NCBI GenBank assembly: GCA_018609945.1
Contig: JAHENO010000305.1
Location: 1 to 15,880 of the forward strand
Origin: Haloarculaceae archaeon
GTDB lineage: Archaea; Halobacteriota; Halobacteria; Halobacteriales; Haloarculaceae
DNA: 15,880 bases
Reading direction: 5' to 3'
Shown: in pieces, positions 1 to 6,809 of the stretch
Position numbering within the stretch: the first letter of the stretch is position 1
Layout of the letters: each line of letters starts with the position of its first letter
The notes under the pieces: generated by a model
What the model saw: the letters and a program-made list of their open reading frames with translations, nothing else
Told to the model about the DNA's origin: nothing
Database searches by the model: none
Made by a program: the position numbers and the translations under genes

Positions 1-106
1 CATGAGCGACATCGACGGCTGGGCGACCGGTACCGACGGCGTCGAACTCCTCGACCAGCGGGAGGGCGAGGACGTGTACACCCACTACGTCCGCAAGACG
101 GAGTGA
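1..106 (+). CDS. TusA-like sulfur carrier, C-terminal end only
   Basis: Only the last 34 codons lie in the window, in the frame starting at base 2 and ending in TGA at 104-106. The peptide contains GWATGTDGVELLDQREGED and ends HYVRKTE. This resembles the C-terminal half of haloarchaeal TusA/SirA-family proteins, where a Met followed by a D-I-x-G-W stretch lies inside the fold. The ATG at 2-4 is therefore probably internal, and the CPxP sulfur-carrying motif would be upstream of the window. The following DsrE-like gene starts 2 bases after this stop, so the two are probably co-transcribed. TusA proteins pass persulfide sulfur to partner proteins in the cytoplasm. The family call rests on a short fragment and on the neighbour. 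Confidence 0.6.
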   Translation, partial: MSDIDGWATGTDGVELLDQREGEDVYTHYVRKTE

Positions 107-108
107 CG

Positions 109-681
109 ATGAGTACGGACACACCCGACGCGACAGCCGATGACGCCCCGTCACGTGCCGAACTCGGCGCGCGGGTCGAGGAACTCGAAGAGTCGCTCGC
201 GGCGGCGACGGGCGAGGACGACACGAAGAAGATGTCGATCATCGCGACGAAGGGGACGCTGGACATGGCCTATCCACCGCTCATCCTCGCCAGTACTGCG
301 GCCGCGTTCGACTACGACGTGACGGTGTTCCACACGTTCTGGGGGCTGGACATCCTCCACGAGGAGCGCTCGAAGGACCTCAAGCTGAGTTCGGTCGGGA
401 ACCCCAACATGCCGGTGCCGAACGCACTCGCCGCTCTCCCCGGTATGGACCGCGTGACGACGAAGATACTGGAGCGGAAAATCGCGGACAACGACACCGC
501 AACCATCGAGGAACTCCTCGAGACGAGCCTCGAGATGGGCGTGGAGTTCCAGGCCTGCCAGATGACCATCGACCTGATGGGCTACGACGAGGACGACTTC
601 TACGACGGGGTCACGACCGGCGTCGGCGCGGCCACCGCGCTACAGGACATGGCCGACGCCGACATCCAGCTGCTTGTGTGA
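109..681 (+). CDS. DsrE/DsrF/DrsH-like family protein
   Basis: This is a 190-residue cytoplasmic protein. Residues 1-40 are acidic and contain a short predicted coiled coil (about 17-34). The DsrE-like domain follows from about residue 42 (KKMSIIATKGTLDMAYPPLI). It includes the FHTFWGLDIL stretch and one conserved cysteine, C150, in FQACQMTIDLMG, where this family normally carries its reactive Cys. ATG at 109 is preferred over the GTG at 103 because GGAG at 100-103 sits at Shine-Dalgarno distance and the start then follows the TusA stop by 2 bases. TusA and DsrE-type proteins are known sulfur-relay partners, so this pair probably handles persulfide sulfur, with the final acceptor unknown. The gene converges on the polymerase gene with only 9 bases between stop codons. 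Confidence 0.82.
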   Translation: MSTDTPDATADDAPSRAELGARVEELEESLAAATGEDDTKKMSIIATKGTLDMAYPPLILASTAAAFDYDVTVFHTFWGLDILHEERSKDLKLSSVGNPNMPVPNALAALPGMDRVTTKILERKIADNDTATIEELLETSLEMGVEFQACQMTIDLMGYDEDDFYDGVTTGVGAATALQDMADADIQLLV

Positions 682-690
682 CCACGCGGC

Positions 691-2811
691 CTACTGATAA
701 CTCGCGAGTGTCTGTGTCGTCGTTCCCCGGAGATGGCGGCGTATCCGGTCGCGATCCCACCCGAGGGGCGAGAGGATACTCTCCCCGGCACGCATCGCCA
801 GCGTAGTGTAGAAGTCGGCGTCGTACTCGCCGAGCGTCTCGTGGGCGAGCCTGACGCGAGCCTTCGACCTGCGGTCGTCGTCGACCACGACGTACGCGAC
901 GTCCTGGCCCGGACGCCGGGTCAAGCCCTGCGCCTGCGCCCGCTCTACGGCGGCGACGGTCTGCGTGCGCTGCTCGTAGTCGTCGAGTCGCTTCGAGACC
1001 CGCTTCCGGATGACGAGCGACTGGGGATCGACGTCGCCGCGCCGGAGACGGGACAGGCCGCGGGACAGGCGGTCACAGACCGGTTCGGACGCACGCGTCC
1101 TGTCCAGCGTTTCGATTAGCTCGCGCTGGAGCGACGCGACGAACGGCGGCGTGCTCCGCTGGACGGCTTCGATCCCCTTCGTGACGTACTCGTCGCGGCC
1201 GGCTACACGGCCGAAGTACTTCGTCAGCGCACCGGCCCCGGAATCGCGCACGGGCACGAAACAGACCCACTCGAAGCGGTCCTCGCACTCCAGCGGGATC
1301 GACGCCGCCTCGCTGATCCGCTCACACAGCGTCTCGATCGGCGTCTGGGCCTCGCCGTCGACCGGCTGGAGCCAGAGGCTGTCGACGATGCCGTGGAGCA
1401 CGCGCCAGCCGCCCGCCTCCAGGGTTTCCTTGGCGTCGAGCAGGATCTCGCGGGCGAAGGCGTTGATCGACTCGTGGCACTCGATCCGGCCGAACTTCGC
1501 GTTCCGGTAGCCCTGGTAGCCGAAACAGGAGACGAGAATCCACTTCAGTGCGGCCGACCTGGCCGCCAGCGTCTCCCTGCGCTCCGGCTCCTCGGTCCGC
1601 TGGCGTTCGGTCTTGATCGCAGCCCGGTCCTCGATGATCGGGGCAAGCACCTCCGGAATGAATCCCTCGCGGTCGCAGATGCTGTAACCGAGGCCGGGCA
1701 CGTCCGCGCTGTCGTGGCAGTCACAGCGCACCGTCTCCGGGCTAACGTTGTACTCGCACATGATGTTCGGATAGAGCGACGCGAAATCCACCTCGACGAC
1801 GGTCTCGTGGAGGCCCACGTCGGGGGCGAACGTGAAGCCGCCGCGGTCGCCGGCGTGCAGCGTCTCGACGCACTTGAACGCCTCCGGCTCCCACTTGTTC
1901 CACGGGATCAGCACGTCCCGGGCCAGCGCGTGGCGGACCTGAATGGCGGTGAGGATGGTCCCGATGGACCCCCACGCCGTCTCCTGGAGCGGCCGCCAGG
2001 ACCGCTCGACGAGGTCGAGCAGGCCGGGGATACCCGACTCCGCGAGCAGGAAGGAGTTCGACCGGTCCACGGTGGCTCGGCCGGGCACGCGGTAGCGGGC
2101 CGGCGAGTGCCCGACCTGGCCGTAGCTCTCGTAGGTGTTGGCCCCGGCCAGTTGCTCGTAGCCCGCCGCCCGACCGAGCCGGAACGAATCCAGGCCCGCG
2201 TCGGCGGCCCGCTCGTGGCAGAACGGGATCACCCGGGCCGTCGAACAGCAGAGCACGTCGGGGTCGCGTGCTGCGAGTCGCTCCTGGAGTTTTCCGAGGG
2301 TATCCCGTGGCGTCTCTCCCAGTCGCTCGCCGTCCGCGGTGAGTGCCGTCACGTCCCCGTCGCGCAGGGCCGTCTCCGGCAGCCCGATCTCGACTGCGTC
2401 CAGCGGCCGCGCCGGCACCGGCGACGTGTCCGTCTCGACGCAGTAGCGAAACTGGGGAGCGAGATCGACGTTGTAGAGTCGGAGCGTGCCGGGACTGGCG
2501 TCGGCTTCGTGGGCAGAGCGGATCTCCCGGGCCACCGTCCGCACCTCCAGGGTGCGCTCGCAGTCGACCCGGAGGACGGTCGACCGCGCCCGGTCGCCGA
2601 GGCCCGTGAACCAGCGCTCGAAGCCGGTGTCGTCCACTTTCGGGTCGCGTCCGAGAGCGTCGCCGAGCGCCGTCAGGGACTCGCGCGGTCCGTCCACGAA
2701 CAGCGTCGGCGTGTACGAGTGGGTCGTGCGTCGCTCGACGCCGTCGCCGGTGGCGTGCCACTCGCGGACCGTACCGTCGTCGAATTCGCAGGTGAGCAGC
2801 GGCACAGTCAC
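691..2811 (-). CDS. polB2: Diverged family B DNA polymerase (PolB2 type)
   Basis: This protein has 706 residues, shorter than replicative archaeal PolB. Motif A is intact at 341-350 (VDFASLYPNI, D342). Motif B at 423-432 reads KWILVSCFGY: the Lys is kept, but the usual Asn is Val and the usual Tyr is Phe. Motif C at 473-480 reads HGIVDSLW instead of YGDTDS, so the first Asp is Ile475 while the second, D477, remains. In the region expected for the 3'-5' exonuclease, the Exo II position reads STARVIPFCHERAADAG without the Asn and Asp of the normal N-x3-F-D motif, so proofreading is probably absent. The GTG start at 2811 overlaps the upstream stop by 4 bases. A second GTG at 2805 has GGAGG seven bases before it and could be the true start. 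Low-fidelity or translesion synthesis is inferred; a structural role is the alternative. Confidence 0.9.
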   Translation of the reverse strand: MTVPLLTCEFDDGTVREWHATGDGVERRTTHSYTPTLFVDGPRESLTALGDALGRDPKVDDTGFERWFTGLGDRARSTVLRVDCERTLEVRTVAREIRSAHEADASPGTLRLYNVDLAPQFRYCVETDTSPVPARPLDAVEIGLPETALRDGDVTALTADGERLGETPRDTLGKLQERLAARDPDVLCCSTARVIPFCHERAADAGLDSFRLGRAAGYEQLAGANTYESYGQVGHSPARYRVPGRATVDRSNSFLLAESGIPGLLDLVERSWRPLQETAWGSIGTILTAIQVRHALARDVLIPWNKWEPEAFKCVETLHAGDRGGFTFAPDVGLHETVVEVDFASLYPNIMCEYNVSPETVRCDCHDSADVPGLGYSICDREGFIPEVLAPIIEDRAAIKTERQRTEEPERRETLAARSAALKWILVSCFGYQGYRNAKFGRIECHESINAFAREILLDAKETLEAGGWRVLHGIVDSLWLQPVDGEAQTPIETLCERISEAASIPLECEDRFEWVCFVPVRDSGAGALTKYFGRVAGRDEYVTKGIEAVQRSTPPFVASLQRELIETLDRTRASEPVCDRLSRGLSRLRRGDVDPQSLVIRKRVSKRLDDYEQRTQTVAAVERAQAQGLTRRPGQDVAYVVVDDDRRSKARVRLAHETLGEYDADFYTTLAMRAGESILSPLGWDRDRIRRHLRGTTTQTLASYQ

Positions 2812-3053
2812 TCCTCCACCCGGGCGCGGAGCCGCCGCAGGTCGCGTTCCTGTGCGAGCAGGATCGACAGGAGCAGCGCAATCTCCGGATCGGTGCTGTT
2901 GAGATAGCCGGCCGCGTCGGCGTGTGTCCGGGCGTGCTCGAACAGCCGGTCGAAGTCCGCCTTCGAGTGGCGGCGGAGCCCCCGGCGCATCGGCTGGCAG
3001 CGGTCCTCGAACCGCGCGAGATAGTCGCGGTAGGTGGGGTTCGTCCGCCCCAT
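2808..3053 (-). CDS. Small conserved protein between RadA-like and PolB2
   Basis: This is an 81-residue, Arg-rich, probably all-helical protein beginning MGRTNPTYRDYLARFEDR. It has no cysteine pair, signal peptide or membrane segment, and ends in a charged helix (LLAQERDLRRLRARVEE). ATG at 3053 is chosen because it lies 1 base after the stop of the RadA-like gene; a TTG at 3062 would overlap it. The stop overlaps the polymerase GTG as GTGA. I do not recognise a named domain. Its fixed place between a RecA-family paralog and a polymerase suggests a small subunit, adaptor or DNA-binding accessory of the same complex. That is inference from gene order only. Confidence 0.8.
   Translation of the reverse strand: MGRTNPTYRDYLARFEDRCQPMRRGLRRHSKADFDRLFEHARTHADAAGYLNSTDPEIALLLSILLAQERDLRRLRARVEE
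2811..2817 (-). promoter_or_regulatory. Strong Shine-Dalgarno before polB2
   Basis: On the minus strand GGAGGAG lies inside the last codons of the 81-residue gene. It is 7 bases before the GTG at 2805 but directly abuts the GTG at 2811. This favours 2805 as the translation start and supports translational coupling of the polymerase to the gene upstream. Confidence 0.5.
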
Positions 3054-3054
3054 C

Positions 3055-3771
3055 TCACGCAACCCCGAGCATGGCTGGGGTCACCGGTCCCGGCTGTTCG
3101 GCTGCCATCGACTCGGCCACGGCACCACACAGCTGTACCCAGTACGGGATCGTCGTCTGCCAGCCAGCGTCGTCCCAGTAGACGGTGGTCTCGAAGTCCT
3201 CGCCGACGAAGCGGTAGCCCAGGTCGGTCGATTCGGCGCGGTAGGTCGCGTCGGCCGCGGCCGTCACGACCCCGGCGAGGCCGTCGCGTGGCCCGGCGTC
3301 GGTCACGAGCAGCGGGACGTCGTAGGTGGTGCAGACGGTCCGGAGTGCAGCGACGGCGGCCTCGAGGAGTCGCCCTGCCTCGGGTTCCGGCACGTCGTCG
3401 TCGCGGTAGAGCGACGGGCCGTTCGGGACGATCAGACACCCGGTCCGGGGCGTGACGGCATTGACCACGCGCTCGACGAGGGTGACGTGCTGGTGTGCGG
3501 TGAACGCCCGTGCGAGACGGATCCGCCGGAGGAGCCGCGAATGCGGGGCGAGGTCGTGGAGCGCGTACGTCGAGGCCGTGTTTCGCGCGTCCAGCCAGTA
3601 CGCACGCCCGTCGACCTGTCGGACAGTGTCGAGGGCGAGACGGTGCAGTGCCGTGGACCGCGGGTGCGGCGTCCGGAGCAACGTCAGCCCGGGTTCGAGA
3701 GTCGGGAGCGTTCCGTCACCGACGGCACTGTGCGTTTCGGGGCGAATCGGGGTGCCTCCGATCGCTGTCAT
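3055..3771 (-). CDS. RadA/RecA-superfamily paralog lacking Walker motifs
   Basis: This protein has 238 residues. The middle resembles the archaeal RadA core: residues 83-99 read RIRLARAFTAHQHVTLV, matching RadA's NVYVARAYNTDHQ segment, followed by a strand and an SLYR stretch (120-123) where RadA has SLTSHFR. Where the Walker A loop should be (about 30-41, TLLRTPHPRSTA) there is no GKT, and the Walker B strand (112-119, CLIVPNGP) has no terminal Asp. ATP hydrolysis is therefore unlikely, as in other RecA-like pseudo-ATPases such as ImuA-type proteins. ATG at 3771 is used because the same frame further upstream translates repeat DNA. It heads the operon with the 81-residue protein and PolB2. 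A scaffold or recruitment role for the polymerase is inferred. Confidence 0.78.
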   Translation of the reverse strand: MTAIGGTPIRPETHSAVGDGTLPTLEPGLTLLRTPHPRSTALHRLALDTVRQVDGRAYWLDARNTASTYALHDLAPHSRLLRRIRLARAFTAHQHVTLVERVVNAVTPRTGCLIVPNGPSLYRDDDVPEPEAGRLLEAAVAALRTVCTTYDVPLLVTDAGPRDGLAGVVTAAADATYRAESTDLGYRFVGEDFETTVYWDDAGWQTTIPYWVQLCGAVAESMAAEQPGPVTPAMLGVA

Positions 3772-3813
3772 GGCTGACAGGTGCCGGCGCGAGGTCAAAG
3801 GGATAGCCCGCGA

Positions 3814-3995
3814 ATTCACGGAACGAGCGGATACTGCCGGGAGACGGACGGAACCCGGCACTGACTGGCGGGCGAGACGATTCACGGAATTCACGGAAGC
3901 GTCGCTGTCGGGCGGTCAGCGATTCACGGAAACGTCGTAATCGAACTGTCACGGATTCACGGAAGCGCCAAATCGGACGGTCACGGGTTCACCGG
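3814..3995. repeat. Array of TTCACGGAA boxes with ~33-bp tandem units
   Basis: ATTCACGGAA occurs five times, with the TTCACGGAA core starting at 3815, 3881, 3890, 3923 and 3956. A degenerate copy (TTCACCGG) starts at 3988 and a half copy (ACGGAA) at 3848. The units at 3890-3922, 3923-3955 and 3956-3987 are imperfect 33, 33 and 32-bp tandem repeats sharing TTCACGGAA at the start and a GTCA near the end. The copies at 3881 and 3890 abut. The core is a TTC-N3-GAA dyad, which suits a dimeric DNA-binding protein. The array fills the gap between the Orc1/Cdc6 stop codon and the RadA-like start; the box nearest the operon is 43-52 bases before that ATG. It may be an operator for the polymerase operon or an iteron-type initiator binding site. 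Confidence 0.85.
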
Positions 3996-5008
3996 TCGGC
4001 CGGCCCTGTCCTGGGGACGATGCGATACGTGGTCCCGCGCCCGCTGCCGGACTGGGTGACGAGACCGTAGCGTTCGAGGCTGTCGAGATAGCGGCGTCGC
4101 ATGCTGCGGCCCCGGGGATTCTGCACGCGCTGTTCGTACGTCTCGTGGAGGTCGCCGGCGCGAATCCGCTCCGCGTCGCGGATGATGCTGTAGAGTGCCC
4201 GCTGGTGGGTGCCGAGCGACCGCACGTGGATGTCGTGGACGGCCGCGCGGGCGTCGTCGGCGACCTCTTCGACGACTGCGGCTGTCAGTTCCTCGCCGTT
4301 CCCGTGGACGGTCCGCGCCGCGCGTCGGAGGTGCGTGATCGCCAGCCTCGCGTTCCCCGCCGCGGCGTCGGCAATCGCGTCGAGCGCGTCCCCGGTGACG
4401 CGACTCGGGTCCAGTCCGTGTTCGACGCGGTACGCGAGAATGTCCAGCAGTTCCTCGTGTGTGTACGGGTCCAGTGACAGCCTGTACATCGAGCGGAGTC
4501 GGCTCCGGGTACCGGGGTGGAGATCAGCGTTCGCGAGCAGGTCGTCGTCGTCGATACAGACGCCGACGATGGTCACGCCGGCAGTCTCGTACAGCGCGGA
4601 GAGCAGTCCCGGATCCGCGATGACGTTCACCTCGTCGACGATGGCCACGAGCTGTCCGTCGGTCTCGGCGAGCCGGTCGAGGTAGTAGCCGCGGCTGGTT
4701 CCCTCGGGCGGGCGGACGTCCACGCCAACAGTTTTGACGAGCTGGTGGAGTGCGGCGGTGGGACTGGGGTCGGACTGGCAGTTGACGTAGCCCCAGTCGA
4801 CGCCCTCCCGGCGCTCCAGTTTCCGCGCGACGTACTTCGCCAGCGTGGTCTTGCCGCTCCCGCTCGGGCCGACGACGAGCGTATGCTCGCCGGCAGTGCC
4901 GCCCGTGATCGGTTCGAGAGCGGTGGCGAGTGCGTCGACCTGCCCGTCACGGTGTTTCAGGTCCTGTGGGACGAACTGATGTTCCAGCGCCCGGGCGTCC
5001 GTTATCAT
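3989..5008 (-). CDS. Orc1/Cdc6-family AAA+ ATPase, short form
   Basis: This 339-residue protein has Walker A GPSGSGKTT (47-55), Walker B IVDEV (123-127), a sensor 2 arginine in GNARLAITHLRR (218-229), and a C-terminal winged-helix region from about 245 with the RALYSIIRDAERIR stretch. This order matches archaeal Orc1/Cdc6 initiators. It is shorter than origin-linked haloarchaeal members of about 400 residues, and the segment after strand 4 reads VGVCIDDDDL rather than the usual sensor 1 Asn. ATG at 5008 is preferred because TTTACG lies 25-30 bases before it. The next gene downstream is the RadA-like/PolB2 operon, with the TTCACGGAA array between. Family membership is clear; whether it starts replication or regulates transcription, as some archaeal Orc paralogs do after DNA damage, is open. 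Confidence 0.88.
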   Translation of the reverse strand: MITDARALEHQFVPQDLKHRDGQVDALATALEPITGGTAGEHTLVVGPSGSGKTTLAKYVARKLERREGVDWGYVNCQSDPSPTAALHQLVKTVGVDVRPPEGTSRGYYLDRLAETDGQLVAIVDEVNVIADPGLLSALYETAGVTIVGVCIDDDDLLANADLHPGTRSRLRSMYRLSLDPYTHEELLDILAYRVEHGLDPSRVTGDALDAIADAAAGNARLAITHLRRAARTVHGNGEELTAAVVEEVADDARAAVHDIHVRSLGTHQRALYSIIRDAERIRAGDLHETYEQRVQNPRGRSMRRRYLDSLERYGLVTQSGSGRGTTYRIVPRTGPADR

Positions 5009-5030
5009 CGATTGTACTTGGACCAATGCG

Positions 5031-5040
5031 GACGTAAACG
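5031..5040 (-). promoter_or_regulatory. TATA-like box of the Orc1/Cdc6 gene
   Basis: On the minus strand CGTTTACGTC lies 23-32 bases before the ATG at 5008, the spacing expected for a leaderless haloarchaeal transcript. The gap of 62 bases to the gamma-glutamyltransferase stop leaves room for an independent promoter. Confidence 0.5.
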
Positions 5041-5070
5041 ACAGCCATCCGGAGTGGAAGTGAAAGTCGA

Positions 5071-6678
5071 TCAGTACGGTGCGACCTGCCCGTCCTTGCG
5101 GGGTTCGGTCGCGCCAGAGAGGGTGCCGTCCGCGTAGCGGGCGATCTGGGCGCCGCCGAAGGCAGTGGCCGGTTCGACGCGGACGTCGTGTCCGCGGCGG
5201 GCGAGCGCCGGTCCGATACCCTCGGCCAGGCGGTCCTCGACGGCGAGGGTCCCGTCGGCCCGGTAGCGCCACCGCGGTTCGTCCAGCGCGCGCTGGAGCC
5301 CCATCCCGTAGTCGACGAGGTTGGCGAGCACCTGGACGTGTCCCTGGGGTTGCATGTACCCGCCCATGGTGCCGAAGGCAGCCCAGTCGTCATCACCGAA
5401 GCGGGCGAGCGCGGGCACCAGCGTGTGGAACGGGCGCTTGCCCGGTTCGAGCCGGTTCGGGTCGTCGGGGTCCAGCGAGAACGACGCGCCACGGTTCTGG
5501 AGCGCGACGCCGGTTCCCTCGGCCACCAGCCCGCTCCCGAAGCCCATGTACCGGGAGTTGATGTACGAGACGACGTTGCCGGCGGCGTCGGCCACGCACA
5601 GCAACACGGTGTCGGCGTCCTCGCCCGGCACGCCCGGCGGGCCGACCGCGACGTCCTGACTCGCCTCGTCGCCGACCTGCCGGGCACGCTCGCGGGCGTA
5701 AGCCGGGTCGTGCAACGGCGGGACGTCCTCGTAGTCGGGGTCGGTGACGTAGTGGTGGCCGTCGTGGAAGGCCAGCTTCGTGGCCTCGGCGAAGGCGTGG
5801 ACCCGGTCGGCCGAGCCGTGGGGGTGCTCGCCGGCACCGCTCTCGGCGGCGATGTTGAGCGCCTCCAGCGCGATCTGCCCCTGATTGTTGGGGCCGAGTT
5901 CGAACACCTCCACGCCGCCATAGGTCGTCGAGAGAGGGTCGAACCACTCGGTCTCGAAGTCAGCCAGGTCCTCTGCGGTGAGGAAGCCACCGGCGTCCTG
6001 GACCGCGCGTGCGATGGCGTCTCCGACCGCCCCCTCGTAGACGACGTCGGCGCCCTCGTGGGCAATGCGTGCCATCGTCTCGCCGAGTTCGGGCAGACGG
6101 ACCGTCTCGCCGACCGCCGGCGACTGCCCGTCGACGAGGTAGGTCGCGCGGGCGCGCTCGTTCGCAAAGAGGTCCTCGGCGTGACGCCACTGGGCGGCGA
6201 CCACCTCGGTGACGGGGTAGCCCTCTGTCGCGTAGCGAATGGCGGGCTGGAGGGCGTCGGCCAGCGACAGACGGCCGAGTCGCTGGACGGTCGCCTCCCA
6301 GCCCCGCGCCGTCCCCGGGACGGTGACGGTGTGTGGGCCGCGGTCGGGCATCTCCGCCTCGTCCGGGTCCTCGGCGACGGCCCGACGGACCCGCTCGCGG
6401 GTGGCCCCGGCCGGGGCATGGCCGCAGGCACGCATCGCGCCGACGTCGCCGTCCGCGGTGCGGTAGCAGGCGAAGACATCCCCGCCCAGGCCCGTGCTCG
6501 TGGGTTCGACGACGTTCAGCGCCGCCGCGGTCGCGACGGCGGCGTCGAAGGCGTTGCCACCCTGCCGGAGGAGGTCCCGGCCGGCCTCGGCGGCCAGGGG
6601 CTGGCTGGTGGCGACGATACCCTCGCTCGCGTAGACCGTCGACCGGCGCGACGTGAAACGATCCAGATCGGGTTCCAT
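5071..6678 (-). CDS. ggt: Gamma-glutamyltransferase family protein (Ntn hydrolase)
   Basis: This 535-residue protein starts without a signal peptide and should be cytoplasmic. It belongs to the GGT family: QGGNAFDAAVATAAALNVVEP (40-59), then GLGGD (63-67), FELGPNNQGQIALE (259-272), and the maturation site GEDADTVLL with T357 as the likely N-terminal nucleophile after self-cleavage. Typical small-subunit segments follow, such as NSRYMGFGSG (374-383) and LQNRGASFSLDP (393-404). Where classical GGT has R-E-x-A-P to bind the glutamate carboxylate, this protein has CGHAP (85-89), so its substrate may not be a standard gamma-glutamyl peptide. Haloarchaea use gamma-glutamylcysteine as main thiol, which makes that a plausible substrate but not a proven one. 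It is likely transcribed alone or ahead of the Orc1/Cdc6 gene. Confidence 0.92.
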   Translation of the reverse strand: MEPDLDRFTSRRSTVYASEGIVATSQPLAAEAGRDLLRQGGNAFDAAVATAAALNVVEPTSTGLGGDVFACYRTADGDVGAMRACGHAPAGATRERVRRAVAEDPDEAEMPDRGPHTVTVPGTARGWEATVQRLGRLSLADALQPAIRYATEGYPVTEVVAAQWRHAEDLFANERARATYLVDGQSPAVGETVRLPELGETMARIAHEGADVVYEGAVGDAIARAVQDAGGFLTAEDLADFETEWFDPLSTTYGGVEVFELGPNNQGQIALEALNIAAESGAGEHPHGSADRVHAFAEATKLAFHDGHHYVTDPDYEDVPPLHDPAYARERARQVGDEASQDVAVGPPGVPGEDADTVLLCVADAAGNVVSYINSRYMGFGSGLVAEGTGVALQNRGASFSLDPDDPNRLEPGKRPFHTLVPALARFGDDDWAAFGTMGGYMQPQGHVQVLANLVDYGMGLQRALDEPRWRYRADGTLAVEDRLAEGIGPALARRGHDVRVEPATAFGGAQIARYADGTLSGATEPRKDGQVAPY

Positions 6679-6732
6679 ACCCGCCGTTGTGCACCCCGGG
6701 TGGAAATCGCTTCGCTCCGTGGGTACTCATGA

Positions 6733-6806
6733 TGACTGCTGTAGTTCATTACCGGATCGACCGCACGACGTCGTGCGGTCGACCTGGAAAATAGCGACAG
6801 CAGTCA
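6733..6806. repeat. 74-bp near-symmetric palindrome
   Basis: The centre is a perfect 26-bp palindrome (6757-6782, around CGCACGACGTCGTGCG). The outer ends are perfect 10-bp inverted arms, TGACTGCTGT (6733-6742) and ACAGCAGTCA (6797-6806). Aligning the two 37-base halves without gaps gives about 30 of 37 pairs. It lies 3 bases after the HNH gene's stop and 55 bases before the ggt start, both on the minus strand. It could be a terminator hairpin, a relic or non-autonomous mobile element, or a protein-binding cruciform. Confidence 0.75.
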
Positions 6807-6809
6807 GTA

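Noticed and set aside
1393..2907. Long plus-strand open frame opposite the polymerase
   Set aside because: The minus-strand polymerase motifs are unambiguous; the plus-strand translation is a low-complexity complement.
3716..3952. Minus-strand 78-codon frame with repeated RFRE and SFREF words
   Set aside because: The repeated peptide is just the TTCACGGAA array translated; it overlaps the RadA-like start and has no supported ribosome site.
3814..3995. CRISPR array
   Set aside because: The boxes are only about 10 bases, spacing is 9, 33 or 66 and the spacers in the tandem units are themselves similar, so this is not a CRISPR.
5188..6732. Long plus-strand open frame opposite the gamma-glutamyltransferase
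   Set aside because: It is a shadow of a clear GGT gene; its translation shows no family motif and begins inside the Orc-side coding pattern.
6733..6806. Palindrome as a tRNA gene or attachment site
   Set aside because: No cloverleaf, anticodon arm or tRNA 3' end can be drawn, and no integrase lies nearby.
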